From: Trichomonas vaginalis G3 | Lineage: Eukaryota > Parabasalia > Trichomonadida > Trichomonadidae | Length of the DNA: 64,000 bases | Reading direction: 5' to 3' | Assembly: GCF_026262505.1 (NCBI RefSeq) | Contig: NC_067203.1 | Location: 14,706,392-14,770,391 of the forward strand | Shown here: piece by piece, positions 51,390 through 60,736 of the stretch | Layout: each line of letters begins with the position of its first letter | Position numbering within the stretch: the first letter of the stretch is position 1 | Translations under genes and position numbers: made by a program | Notes under the pieces: model-generated | What the model saw: the letters and a program-made list of their open reading frames with translations, nothing else | The model's database searches: none | What the model was told of the DNA's origin: nothing

Positions 51390-52498
51390 TCTGATTTACA
51401 TCTAATGAAAAAGTTTAGAAGAATTTTCTTATTCTTTCTGGCATATTTTTGTCTTTCCAGTACTCCCGCTCTAATGGTCCCAGATGTTGTTGGCTTCGAC
51501 TCTCTCAAGTTCTTAGATGGTATAACATCTTCAACGCCTCCTTCATATCTTACTTTAAGTGTCATCGTTTGTGTTATAGCCAAGTATTTTAATAACCACT
51601 CCTCGCTTTGCTTCGTCAATGGTTTCAGCAAGTTTGCCATTACTACTTTCGACTAATTTATGTCGAGGATAAAACGCAATAGAGTCGTCGGCAGCTTTAT
51701 AAGATATCCATTACCTTGCGTAGAGTCTACGATATAATAATTTCGACTTAACCTTAAACGTTTCTTTGTCAACGGTTTGTCGTCAAGAACTACACGAACT
51801 TTTGTTCCAGGAATGAGGGTAAATTGTGTTGAATTTCTGATATTTTGTGTTTGGCTTCGTTTCTTTTGTATATACTTTTCTTCTTGTTGTTGTGTCATTG
51901 AATTTGGTGTATGTCCTGTTGTAGAATGTGTTGAGGAATTATATACTTCGAGAAAATGTTTCATTGTTTCTTTCGGTAAAGTCTCGCTCTTGGTTTAAAT
52001 CTCTGAGAGTCCTTATGAAGCGGTTTATGATGCCGAGTATGTTATGGTTATGGTCTTCAGTAGTGTAGTGAGTTATGTTATGCTTAATGAGAAATTCTGT
52101 GATTTCATTGCTGAGTATGCACTGTCTTGGTCTGATGTTAAAGTACTTGGGTTATGTTCTGCTACAAACTTTTGTAAAACTCTTAACACTTCACGAGTTC
52201 CTTTATTTTTCATTGGATATGCATATGCTTTACGAGTGTTAACATTTATGAAGATGAGGAATGGTTTATGTCCTCCTTTTCTGCTTTGAATGAGAGTGTC
52301 AAATTGGTATGCGTCGGGAGTGTTGGAGTAAATTGGTAAAAAGTAGTCGTAAGGGTTTATTTTTGTTTGATGTACAACATTTTTGTCAAAGAACCTTTTC
52401 ACTTCAGCTCTGTTAGTAAATCCCCGACTCTTTGCAGCTTCATTGAACTTCTTAAATGACCTCCATGGATGTTGTTCGAATACTTCTTTCAAGCTCAT
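51390..52498 (-). pseudogene. Retroviral-type integrase gene (broken)
   Basis: Starts at 52498 in CATAAATG. Core motifs of the rve integrase family are seen: YQFDTLI with PFLIFINVNTRKAYAYP, and LTSDQDSAYSA. A YNSSTHSTTGHTPNSM block follows, and then a chromodomain/SH3-like end (PGTKVRVVL, YYIVDSTQGNGYLIKLP). Polintons use this enzyme to insert. The gene is broken, with a few breaks; it is a fossil. Identification is firm. Confidence 0.85.
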
Positions 52499-52533
52499 TT
52501 ATGTAAAGTTAAAGATTTTATTCTAGGCTCAAG

Positions 52534-52550
52534 CGCGTTCATTGAACGCG
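52534..52550. promoter_or_regulatory. Perfect palindrome over fibre stop codon
   Basis: CGCGTTCA-T-TGAACGCG, an 8-bp perfect stem overlapping the stop of the fibre gene. A weaker version is at the same place in element 1 (2275-2291). It is a possible 3'-end signal. Confidence 0.5.
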
Positions 52551-55484
52551 GTACCATGCGAATACAGTCACAAATGGTGGCATATAATCTGCACCCGAGC
52601 CTGTTGGATTTGTTGTGAAAGTATGGACATGATTTCCTGCGGTTCCACAGAAAATACCTGCGCTTGAATCTACTGGGTCACTTGAAATATCATATCTATG
52701 CATTCCCTGTCTATCCGAACCTGCTGCAAGATTTGTATAACCTCTTTTTGTTATTGAATGTGAATGACTACCTGTTGTGTTTGTAGTTCCTGTATGAGTG
52801 TGCGGTGGAAGGTTTGCTTCAGTAATTTTCTTCGAACCTCCTGTTTGCTTTGAAGAGTTAGCACAGTATAAGAATTTGTCTACAATCTGCTGCCATGTAC
52901 CAAAACCTAAAACACTTGCTGGATTTGTTGAGTTCATTGACGTATAAATAGAGCCTATAGGATATAATGTTTGAAGTATTTCAGTCTTTAATGTTTGAAG
53001 CTCTGTTTTGTCTGCTTTCTTATCTAACATTGCTGGTAGTTCATATGCTTCAAAGTTTCTGGCATGATCTTCGATATTCCTGCAACTCTTATCTAAATTG
53101 TTAAGAGTATCTTTTACACTAGTGCTTGGATTCTCTAAAGGTGCACTTGAACCCAAATCATAGTTCAATATTATGTCGTCTGCTCTAACAGTAGTGAAGG
53201 ATTTATGTGTATGATTTTTGTCGGCTTTATTGTCTAACATTGATGGTAGTTCATGTGCTTCAAAGTTTCTGGCATGACTTTCAATGTTCCTGCAACTCTT
53301 ATCTAAACTGTTAAGAGTATCTTTTACGCTTGTACTTGGATTTTCTAATGGTGCACTTGAACCAAGGTCAAAGTTCAATATTATGTCGTCTGCTCTAACA
53401 GTAGTGAAGGATTTATGTGTATGGTTCTTGTCAGCTTTACTGTCTAATGTAGCTTGAAGTTCATTTATATCGGAGATGTTGTGTTTATGAGATTTCAAAA
53501 CTTTGTTCGTTGCTTCGAGTTCAACTTTGTCAGCTTTACTTTTAATAGCATCTTCAAACGTTATTTTTGCCTTAACTCTCAAAGTAAATCTTGGTTCAAC
53601 TAGTACACCGTTAACATTGAAAGTAGAGGCATAAATTTCACCGGTATAACCAAATGCTTCTGGTGCTTTAGCTACATCATACTGTACAGTACAGCTTATG
53701 TCATAACCTTTAGCACGAATGTATTTATATCTTCTTTCATTAACATTTTTTGTCTTCGCTTCATCACTTCGTGTTAAATATCCATGGTAGTCCGTTATAA
53801 TCTGTTCGTCTGAACTTATATAATGAACGTGGTTCTTGTCCGCTTTACTATTTAATGTAGCTTGAAGTTCATTTATATCGGAGATATTGTGTTTATGTTC
53901 TTTATCTGCTTTTTCGGCTAATTTCTCTTCTATCTCATTTATTTCAAGTTCATGCCTACCACCACCTCCCGAAGAAGTATTTTTCTTCAGCTCTTGAAGA
54001 ACGTCCACTTCGCCATCTTTGGTGTCAATAATGAGACTTTGAGTTAAAACCTTTCCTGTCTTAATGGATGTTTGTAAAACTTCTTCTTCACCATGTTCGG
54101 GGTCATGGTCGTCATCATATCTTGTGAAATCAGATATGTTGTCATACATTAAACATATCTGTCTCAAAAGTTCTGCTATTTGAAACTGGAACGAAAGATA
54201 TACAGAACTTTCATCATCTCCTAAAGTCAAGTCTGCTTTCTTAAGTATTTCTTGAATGTATGCAATGAGAACAGAGTACCTTGGAAAATATTCGAACAAT
54301 ATTTCATTAGCTGTTGGTTTTGGTGGTTCTTCTGGAGTTTCTGTTGTTTCAGTTCCTTCTGTAGGTTCTGTTGGAGTTTCTGCATCTCTTGACTTCAATG
54401 CTCTTGCTCTCAAAGACCTAAATGTTAGAGCACCGGGTTTTACAAAGGACTTTATAAATGCTTTAATAGTTCCTGGTAAGTTATTGTTAGCATTAAATAA
54501 GTTCCTTATGCTTCCATCATGTACGTCCATAGCACTATGTAAAAAATCTATACTTTTCTTGTAGTCAGCAATAGACTGACTGTGATTTTTTAAAGATTTG
54601 TCAATACCTTTAAGCCAATCTTCATGCATGTCTGATACTGAGCCAAGAATATCATTTGCTTCCTTTAGTGTATTTTGTGCTTGTCGTAAAGTATCCAATC
54701 CCGTACGTGCATTGTTTGCTATACGTCTTACAGTATCTATTTGACTCCTTGTTTCTTGCATCCAACCAGATAAAGTTTTAATAGTATCCGAACCATTTGA
54801 AATGAAGTTCAAAGCATTTTTAACGTCATTTAAAGCTTCTTCACCAAGTACTGCCCATATCTTTCCGATTTGGTATTGAAGAACTCCATATGAAGCAGCT
54901 GTTAAACCAGTATTTATAAGGTCCCATATCCATGATTTAGCAGTTTTTCCATCCTTTCCATCCTTTCCATCCAAACCGTTTTCGCCTTGAGGTCCTTGTA
55001 TTCCTTGTATTCCTTGTATTCCTTGTATTCCTTGAGGTCCTTGAGGTCCGGTGTCACCCTTCTCTCCTTTCAGTTCATCTTTATGTTCGTTATAATATTC
55101 TAATGTCATAAGGTGTACATCATTACTGCTACCAGCAACGCCAAGAATTTGTTTCTCATTCATGACTAAATTCTTTAGGCATTTAATGTTGTCGTCAAAT
55201 CGAAAGCTCTTTAACAATTCAATGAGAACATTTAATACTTTCACTAATGAGGCATCTACTGTAGAATTTATATATTGCACCGTTCCATCATTTATGATGG
55301 GAACCTTGCTTGTTGTAATGAATGGGTCATAAGTGTTAAAAGTATCGAAATCAATGACTTTTTTAGTTTTTCCATCGTCAATGACTAAATCATTGCCTTC
55401 AATGGTTAAAGTTGAGTTTTCGTTTACTAGTTCATGTGCTCTTCTTGCTTCATTTGTTTCATACGCATATGCAGCAATAGTCAT
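52539..55484 (-). CDS. Long phage-like fibre with collagen-like segment and tail tip
   Basis: A whole 981-residue protein. An N-terminal domain (about 1-130) resembles that of the element 1 fibre. At about 137-180 there is a collagen-like Gly-x-y run (GDTGPQGPQGIQGIQGIQGI...). Helical shaft segments follow, then a Pro/Thr-Glu linker near 370-390. Later come HKHNISDINELQATL and two copies of a repeat of about 68 residues (ADKNHTHKSFTTVRADDIIL...), phage-fibre style. The tip reads YPIGSIYTSMNSTNP, GTWQQIVDKFLYCANSS, HTHTG, HSHS and HVHT, ending PPFVTVFAWYR. Likely a trimeric receptor-binding fibre, with HxH motifs binding metal. Convergence with the element 1 fibre tip is strong. Confidence 0.85.
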   Translation of the reverse strand: MTIAAYAYETNEARRAHELVNENSTLTIEGNDLVIDDGKTKKVIDFDTFNTYDPFITTSKVPIINDGTVQYINSTVDASLVKVLNVLIELLKSFRFDDNIKCLKNLVMNEKQILGVAGSSNDVHLMTLEYYNEHKDELKGEKGDTGPQGPQGIQGIQGIQGIQGPQGENGLDGKDGKDGKTAKSWIWDLINTGLTAASYGVLQYQIGKIWAVLGEEALNDVKNALNFISNGSDTIKTLSGWMQETRSQIDTVRRIANNARTGLDTLRQAQNTLKEANDILGSVSDMHEDWLKGIDKSLKNHSQSIADYKKSIDFLHSAMDVHDGSIRNLFNANNNLPGTIKAFIKSFVKPGALTFRSLRARALKSRDAETPTEPTEGTETTETPEEPPKPTANEILFEYFPRYSVLIAYIQEILKKADLTLGDDESSVYLSFQFQIAELLRQICLMYDNISDFTRYDDDHDPEHGEEEVLQTSIKTGKVLTQSLIIDTKDGEVDVLQELKKNTSSGGGGRHELEINEIEEKLAEKADKEHKHNISDINELQATLNSKADKNHVHYISSDEQIITDYHGYLTRSDEAKTKNVNERRYKYIRAKGYDISCTVQYDVAKAPEAFGYTGEIYASTFNVNGVLVEPRFTLRVKAKITFEDAIKSKADKVELEATNKVLKSHKHNISDINELQATLDSKADKNHTHKSFTTVRADDIILNFDLGSSAPLENPSTSVKDTLNSLDKSCRNIESHARNFEAHELPSMLDNKADKNHTHKSFTTVRADDIILNYDLGSSAPLENPSTSVKDTLNNLDKSCRNIEDHARNFEAYELPAMLDKKADKTELQTLKTEILQTLYPIGSIYTSMNSTNPASVLGFGTWQQIVDKFLYCANSSKQTGGSKKITEANLPPHTHTGTTNTTGSHSHSITKRGYTNLAAGSDRQGMHRYDISSDPVDSSAGIFCGTAGNHVHTFTTNPTGSGADYMPPFVTVFAWYRVQ

Positions 55485-55501
55485 ATTTTAATGAGAATAA
55501 A

Positions 55502-56278
55502 ATGTTGTTCTATTTGCAAAGTACAGACCCAAACGAATACGGGACAGTAAAGCTACAAACAAACTTAGGTCTTCAGAATGAAGCGCTTGCTTTCAGAGTT
55601 GTTGACTTCAATACTATCGCAACTTTTGTCATAACAGATGAAACAGATTTCATGGAGTTTGAAATAGATGGAAAGAAGCACGAAATAAGATTTCACAATA
55701 ATGTAGAATATAAGATGGAAACATTAGCTGGAGTGTTAAATGCTCTCATAAATACTACAATAAACAAGGATAACGAAGAAAACTTAATGAATGTTAAACT
55801 TATTGCAGGAGTTTTGAAGTTCAGTAGCAAGAAAGAGTTCAAGATAACACGAATGAGTCATAGAGTTCAACTTCTTTTAGGAGCATACCATATGACATTT
55901 CCTTTGAAAAGTGTTGACAAAACGATTGAGATGAAATCTGTTCCATACGTATGTTATGGTAATTGTTTATACATTGAGTCAAAAATAGCTAATGTCACAG
56001 GCATTTCAGGAGTTAATAGTAAAGGTTCAGTAGAATATAAATCTTTCTGTTATGCAGTCAATTCAATGTTCATTCCAAACGTTCCTGTCATAGCAACTCA
56101 TTTAGGTAAATGGATTCGCATTAGTCCTCATAATTTGAAAGACATGCAATTCAGACTTGTTGACTTTCAAGGAGAGCCTGTAGAACTGAAGGCACCAGTG
56201 CGAATGACTGTTGAAGTTGACTTTTTAGAAAATATTAAATGCAACAGCTTACAAGAGAACTCAGAGCTAAAAATATAA
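55502..56278 (+). CDS. Spike-like conserved Polinton protein, 258 aa
   Basis: A whole frame divergent from the fibre gene with only 17 bp between starts, so they share a promoter. The sequence is strand-rich, with a GKWIRISPHNLKDMQFRLVD block followed by FQGEPVELKAPVRMTVEVDF, a pattern common at the C-terminus of minor virion proteins in Polinton-like viruses. A broken relative lies at 4146-4853 of element 1. Pairing with the fibre suggests a spike or fibre-base role; this is inferred. Confidence 0.55.
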   Translation: MLFYLQSTDPNEYGTVKLQTNLGLQNEALAFRVVDFNTIATFVITDETDFMEFEIDGKKHEIRFHNNVEYKMETLAGVLNALINTTINKDNEENLMNVKLIAGVLKFSSKKEFKITRMSHRVQLLLGAYHMTFPLKSVDKTIEMKSVPYVCYGNCLYIESKIANVTGISGVNSKGSVEYKSFCYAVNSMFIPNVPVIATHLGKWIRISPHNLKDMQFRLVDFQGEPVELKAPVRMTVEVDFLENIKCNSLQENSELKI

Positions 56279-56345
56279 AGTATGAATGTTATGTATTAGG
56301 TCATGAACTTTGGTTGTTGCTGTTTGATGAAACAAATGATTAGTT

Positions 56346-56507
56346 ATGTCAGTCAAGAGAACAGAAAAAGGCGTCAAAGGCGCCGAGCGCAAAGCGCTAT
56401 ATTGTGTTAGTGAAAACTGCACCAAGTCAATAAGATTAGGTTTGCATTATGAAGATGAGTTCGATACTGTTGAAGAAGTTTTGGATAGATATTACAAATT
56501 GCTTTAA
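56346..56507 (+). CDS. Small protein with GC-rich hairpin in its gene, 53 aa
   Basis: A 53-codon frame (MSVKRTEKGVKGAERKALYC...) ending LDRYYKLL, overlapping the end of the next, convergent gene by 4 bp. The stretch encoding ERKAL contains the hairpin AGCGC-AAA-GCGCT at 56385-56397. No family is recognised; modest support from the clean open frame. Confidence 0.35.
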   Translation: MSVKRTEKGVKGAERKALYCVSENCTKSIRLGLHYEDEFDTVEEVLDRYYKLL

Positions 56508-57118
56508 TTTACTAAAACATATTTCAAGCAAAGTTTATATTCTGTTGAAAGTTTTGTATATTCATTCGAATATTTATACTTAAACTCAACTCCTGTAGTT
56601 CCTGGTGTTTCAATGATGCGGATGTTACCTATTTTCATGAATGGTGGCGTTTGACCACAGCATTCGATTTCAGGGTCGAGATAGTCAATGACACATTGCT
56701 TCCCTGTTATTCGTGATATAACATTTTCAAGGTCCTCCTTTGTTAGAATTATTTGGTTCTTACTTATAAGATTTATCAAAAGCTTCTTATCGTCTTTGAG
56801 TAAAATTGTTTGGTATAACTGAAGAAGGTAATGGTCTACGTTATCTGAAGGATTTGTTTGAACATTTATGTAAGGATTGTCGTTGGCTTCTCTTGAAAGA
56901 ATTTGGTCCAGTGGTGGATACTCTAACTTAACATCTGATGTAGCGTTAGCGTTTGAAGCTGAGTTTAAATTCACGGATTTCAGTTCTGGTTCTTTTTCTT
57001 TCAAACACTCTGAACTATAGTTCTTTATGACAATATTGTTTGTCGTTCGTGAGTCAACATTTGATGTTGGTTCAATTGGAACATTAACGGCACCAGCTAA
57101 GATGGATTTGCTTCTCAT
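56504..57118 (-). CDS. Conserved Polinton protein with ECCG motif, 204 aa
   Basis: A whole 204-residue frame. The first 90 residues are Asn/Ser-rich and probably disordered. The rest holds helices (DHYLLQLYQTILLKDDKKLL), a turn VIDYLDPEIECCGQTPPFMK and strands (GNIRIIETPGTTGVEFKYKY). Element 1 has a broken relative at 5432-6022 with SCCGTVAKINP. Start in a T-rich context shared with the divergent gene at 57144. Role unknown, but conservation across both elements marks it as part of the structural module. Confidence 0.55.
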   Translation of the reverse strand: MRSKSILAGAVNVPIEPTSNVDSRTTNNIVIKNYSSECLKEKEPELKSVNLNSASNANATSDVKLEYPPLDQILSREANDNPYINVQTNPSDNVDHYLLQLYQTILLKDDKKLLINLISKNQIILTKEDLENVISRITGKQCVIDYLDPEIECCGQTPPFMKIGNIRIIETPGTTGVEFKYKYSNEYTKLSTEYKLCLKYVLVN

Positions 57119-57143
57119 TTCATATAGAATAAAAACCTTTTAT

Positions 57144-57545
57144 ATGTATGAAATGAACAATATACTCGACAAGGGTTTGAATGTAAAGCTAACGAATGAA
57201 AATATTGTTGAATTCACTGAGACAGGAGCTGTGTATAAAGATGTAGAACTACTGAACAAAAGAGCTAAGGGAAGAAGCAGGAACATGAACAAAGGGTGGA
57301 AGCCTATAAAAATTTATGTCAATGATGGCTCAGGAGGTTCAAACATAAAGTATGCAGAAAGTTATAGAGTTTATGCTCTCAAGGGAGAGAAGCCTTCATT
57401 TAAGAACAGCTATTCTAACACATATCCTCAAAAGCTAACGGATGGAGAAGTGGATGATATGAATGACAGCAAAAATATTAACAGAAATGGCGACAGAGAT
57501 GCATGGAATTTGTTTACCATCAGTCAATTGAAGGTTAAACTTTAA
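57144..57545 (+). CDS. Unknown element protein, 133 aa
   Basis: Starts MYEMNNILDKGLNVKL at 57144, 25 bp from the divergent ECCG gene. The product is hydrophilic, with a basic KRAKGRSRNMNKGWKPIKIY segment, a Gly-rich loop and a strand-like end. No family is recognised. Its end overlaps the convergent ATPase remnant by 4 bp. Confidence 0.45.
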   Translation: MYEMNNILDKGLNVKLTNENIVEFTETGAVYKDVELLNKRAKGRSRNMNKGWKPIKIYVNDGSGGSNIKYAESYRVYALKGEKPSFKNSYSNTYPQKLTDGEVDDMNDSKNINRNGDRDAWNLFTISQLKVKL

Positions 57546-58426
57546 AACAATGTTGGTCGTTCCCATGGAATATTTTTGACTTTAATGGTATTAGTCATGA
57601 TATGAATCTCAAGGTATGAACGAGGAGAGATGAGAGACTTATATGCTTCCCAAATTTCTTCAAAAGGTAATGTTATACCTGACTGTTTCCAAATGAGTTC
57701 AATATCATAACGTGAGAAACCTTGAAAGATAACGAAGTCAGTTATGAGACGTTTTATGTTTAAAGCTAAAAACCTCCATGTTTGCATAAGTATTGCTACA
57801 GTTAAATGGTAATGTCTGACTTTAGTATGATGTTAGCTAATGGTGAGTCAGGTTTTGACACTAAACCTTTTCCGGCGAAGTCGTCGCAAACTAACAAGTA
57901 TTTGAAGGATATTTTTTGAAGGGGTATTTTGAAAGTTTTGATAGAATGTAGTTTGTCAGTCGTTTCATATCGTAAACTCCTGAGTACTGACGTAAGTGGT
58001 GTTTGTCAATAATTCTTTCCATCTCCTCAGAAGTCTTTTGCATTCCTGACTGTATAAATTCAACGATGGCATAATATTTCCTCTTACGTCGAATGTAACG
58101 TTGAAGAAATTCAATGAGTTCACTGTCTGGAACTTTAACGACAGAGGCTTGAACTTTTGACATAAATGTTTTCGCTGTTGAATCCATAGAGTCTGAAGTT
58201 GCTGATATAATGATTTGGTCATAGTAAGAGTCGTTTCCTAAACGCTCTGTTATGAGTATATGACGAATTAAATTAAATGTCTTACCTGAACCCATCTTTC
58301 CACAATAGAAATAACACCATTTGAACAGAACTCATAGTCCTTACTGAAAGGAAGAATAAGAGAAGAGTTAAGTTTGTCTGTAGTTTCATTCATGTCTTCA
58401 TCTACGTCATGTATTAAATGCTTCAT
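57542..58426 (-). pseudogene. A32-type genome-packaging ATPase gene (broken)
   Basis: Begins at 58426 and retains the Walker A region (GSGKTFNLIRHIL) and the C-terminal block FQGFSRYDIELIWKQSGITL, which matches FSGFSRQQLNVMLYQVNLPM in the whole ATPase of element 1 (6996-7823). The gene is broken, with about three breaks; it is a fossil. Identification rests on the shared C-terminal block and the P-loop. Confidence 0.7.
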
Positions 58427-58442
58427 TTTATCTCCATTAAAA

Positions 58443-59305
58443 ATGCAAGTCAGAAATATTCAGAACATAGCACCGAGTCTAACTGACAAGAGTATAAAGA
58501 TATACTATGAACACGTTATGATGAAACCAACCAAAATTCAAGAAAGTCAGTATACTTATGAATATCCAAGGCACTGGGTAGAGTATGTAGGAGGTGAGAA
58601 AGCTATTGAAATCAGACAGGTTCGAAGTATTCCAGCAGGAAGAACAATATTATTGAAGAACTTTAATGTTTTGGATATAATGATGAAACAAAGAAGCAAG
58701 ATAGTTTTCCTGTTGCTGTGTATGTGAACCTAGACACAGGAGATGACATGAAAGTTTTTAACACAAAGCTTCAAACGGTAGTGAGAGAACAACTGACTGC
58801 GGAAGGACATCCATTACCTTCAGAAGTTACCATAGCATATAATTTTGAAACAAACTCAATAGATTTTAAAGTCATCTCTGCAAAGAAGTCAGGTTTTACA
58901 TTTAATGAAGCAGATGTATATTCGAATGAAAACTTCAAAGCTATTGCATGGTTAGATAATGACGATTGCTTTAAGAAAATATTTAAATACAGTGACTCAA
59001 CGATGTCAATAGATGACCTTCGTGGAATGTTACCATCGACGTTTACAGTTGAAGGCTCAGCAGGATTGCTTACAAAATTGTCAATTGGTGGTATTTGGTC
59101 TCGTGAGAACATTGTTATAAAATCCAGTATAAGTGAATTTGCTGAAGAATCTATATTATGTCTTTCAAACTACATGTATTCGCCGCCGAAGCATTATAGT
59201 ATAACAAACTTTGTCAGTAAGTTTAACATAAGACTTGTCGAACCTTCTTCAATGAAAGATGTTGTGCTACCAAAGATGGAAAGGATGGACTCATTATTGA
59301 AATGA
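58443..59305 (+). pseudogene. Structural-type element gene, unknown (broken)
   Basis: Starts MQVRNIQNIAPSL at 58443, divergent from the ATPase. About 285 codons of strand-rich sequence ending LVEPSSMKDVVLPKMERM. It looks broken, with about one break. Length and beta character would suit a second minor capsid or spike-type protein; no family is recognised. Confidence 0.45.
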
Positions 59306-59321
59306 TTTTAATGCATATTAA

Positions 59322-59546
59322 ATGAGCTTGTTCTTGAAGGTCATTCATGATGAAATAACTGTTGTAGAAGATGTTAGCAATTGTTCAGATATTTTGAAGC
59401 GTATAGATGAGATAAGAAATAAGTTAGATAGACCGCAAAGCGGTGAGGGCGAAGCCTGTGAGAACGCTTATGTTTCATTGACTTTCTCCAGTAACGAGAA
59501 CTTTTATGAGATAATATTGAAGAGAGATGATTTTAATATGGTGTAA
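59322..59546 (+). CDS. Small element protein, 74 aa
   Basis: A 74-residue frame in an ATATTAAATG context. A short helix (ILKRIDEIRNKLDR) precedes a Gly/Glu-rich stretch encoded by the hairpin ACCGC-AAA-GCGGT (59432-59444), then two strands (YVSLTFSSNENFYEIILKRD). Its stop abuts the start of the next gene (TGTAAATGG). No family is recognised. Confidence 0.45.
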   Translation: MSLFLKVIHDEITVVEDVSNCSDILKRIDEIRNKLDRPQSGEGEACENAYVSLTFSSNENFYEIILKRDDFNMV

Positions 59547-60059
59547 ATGGTAGTTTGGGCAGCTTTAGGCGCAATGGGAACAAAAGCATTAGCATTTGGA
59601 GCAAAAGCACTTGGAGCTTATGACGCAGTAAATAAAATGAGTGGAGGAAGGGTTTCGAAGACATTAGATGCAAATAAAGGGAAGATTGGAGGCTGGGTTG
59701 CAAAGAAGTTAAGATTAAATAAAATAGGGCTCATAAATAAAGCATCCAATTTGGTTGCGACTGAGTCAGAAAATGCTTTAGGAAAGGACGATGAGTTTGC
59801 AAAACACGCAAAAGACTTTAATGACCAGATGAAAGGTGAAACAATGCATTTAAATAGAGTCGATGGAACTCTTCCTCCATCAGTAGTTCTTCCGTATGGT
59901 CCCTATGGAATGTATGGAAACCCTTACGAAAGACCATTTAACCCATTGACTGGTGGAAGTAACTGGTATCATTACGGCCGAAGAAGAAAGACAGTCAAGT
60001 TGGAGACAGACGTGAAGAAAGCAACTAAAAAGAAACCAAGGAAGAGAGTTATAAAGTAA
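59547..60059 (+). CDS. pVI-like virion peptide precursor, 170 aa
   Basis: A whole 170-residue frame starting in GTGTAAATGG directly after the preceding stop. The N-terminus (MVVWAALGAMGTKALAFGAK) is hydrophobic and amphipathic, followed by a Gly/Lys-rich helix, a Tyr/Gly/Pro-rich segment (YGPYGMYGNPYERPF) and a very basic tail (KKATKKKPRKRVIK). This layout of membrane-active start and DNA-binding tail recalls adenovirus pVI/pVII-type core peptides and the MAAG-type peptides of element 1. Its tail is encoded in the right terminal repeat; the same tail is seen in Maverick 3 (63915-64000). Confidence 0.55.
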   Translation: MVVWAALGAMGTKALAFGAKALGAYDAVNKMSGGRVSKTLDANKGKIGGWVAKKLRLNKIGLINKASNLVATESENALGKDDEFAKHAKDFNDQMKGETMHLNRVDGTLPPSVVLPYGPYGMYGNPYERPFNPLTGGSNWYHYGRRRKTVKLETDVKKATKKKPRKRVIK

Positions 60060-60071
60060 TGAATTCAATAG

Positions 60072-60119
60072 GGTGAAAAAACAGGTGAAAAAAGAGGTGA
60101 GATCTCACCGCTTCACCTA
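60072..60119. promoter_or_regulatory. GGTGA iteron/palindrome module (right TIR)
   Basis: GGTGAAAAAACA, GGTGAAAAAAGA, then the palindrome GGTGAGATCTCACC and TTCACC, i.e. 12-bp-spaced direct sites leading into an inverted pair, upstream of the terminal-repeat gene. Confidence 0.75.
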
Positions 60120-60206
60120 AATTTATTTTTGCGCTATGTTTTCATACGTGTGAGGGTGGTGATATCATTAATTTTTAAGTTTATTTTTTATTTTATTTTT
60201 ATATAA

Positions 60207-60527
60207 ATGACGAAAACTATTGAGATAACAAACTACAACGGTCATGAGTTCAAGAATTTGTTCTTCGTTCCTCGTGAAAATACATTCTATCAGATACGAG
60301 GGAGAAAGGGTAAAGTTAGTTTGAGCGTTTATGACTACAAGCATAATGGAAAGTTTATACAAGCATACGATACAAACGGTAAACGTGTTTCATTAGCTTT
60401 GTCAAAACTTACAGGTATAAACTATGACAGTGATTTTGACCTATATGAAGAAGAAAGTGAGTCAGAAGATTATGAGCTGTTATGTGAAGCACAGCAATGG
60501 GAAGCGCTGCAATACTTTTGTAAGTGA
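60207..60527 (+). CDS. Terminal-repeat protein, 106 aa (right copy)
   Basis: Identical in protein sequence to the left-repeat copy at 39499-39819. Start ATATAAATG with TTTATTTTATTTTT immediately upstream. Basic strand-rich N-terminal part, acidic C-terminal part, no known family. Perfect identity of the two copies shows the repeats are young or homogenised. Confidence 0.7.
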   Translation: MTKTIEITNYNGHEFKNLFFVPRENTFYQIRGRKGKVSLSVYDYKHNGKFIQAYDTNGKRVSLALSKLTGINYDSDFDLYEEESESEDYELLCEAQQWEALQYFCK

Positions 60528-60731
60528 GAACGTTTATTTTTACAGTAGTGAAGTCGTTTGTGAAAACATTAGTGAGGTGAAGTGGTTGGTGGCTTTGTAA
60601 ATATTTAAGGTTAAGTTAGTGTTGTCGTTGTGTTGTAAAATATACGTTAACGGTTTCGTAAAGTGTCAAATTCACATATCAGGGGTAAGGAGACGCGCAG
60701 TGCCTCAGTACCCATGATATGTATACTAACT

Positions 60732-60736
60732 ACAGA
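60732..60736. repeat. Target duplication of Maverick 2, right
   Basis: ACAGA directly after the terminal CT, matching 39290-39294. Confidence 0.75.

Larger units (their letters stand above)
39295..60731. mobile_element. Maverick/Polinton element 2, both ends present
   Basis: A 21,437-bp element starting AG and ending CT, as Polintons do, with about 700-bp terminal inverted repeats and a 5-bp target duplication. Parts: a gene in each terminal repeat, capsid, penton-like protein, protein-primed DNA polymerase B, KilA-N protein, retroviral-type integrase, fibre with collagen-like and tail-tip domains, spike-like protein, packaging ATPase and pVI-like peptide. Roughly a dozen breaks affect its larger genes, so it is a fossil. 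The two terminal-repeat proteins are identical, which points to a young insertion or recent gene conversion. Confidence 0.92.
60038..60731. repeat. Maverick 2 right terminal inverted repeat
   Basis: About 694 bases, inverted copy of 39295-40001, ending GTATACTAACT. Confidence 0.9.
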
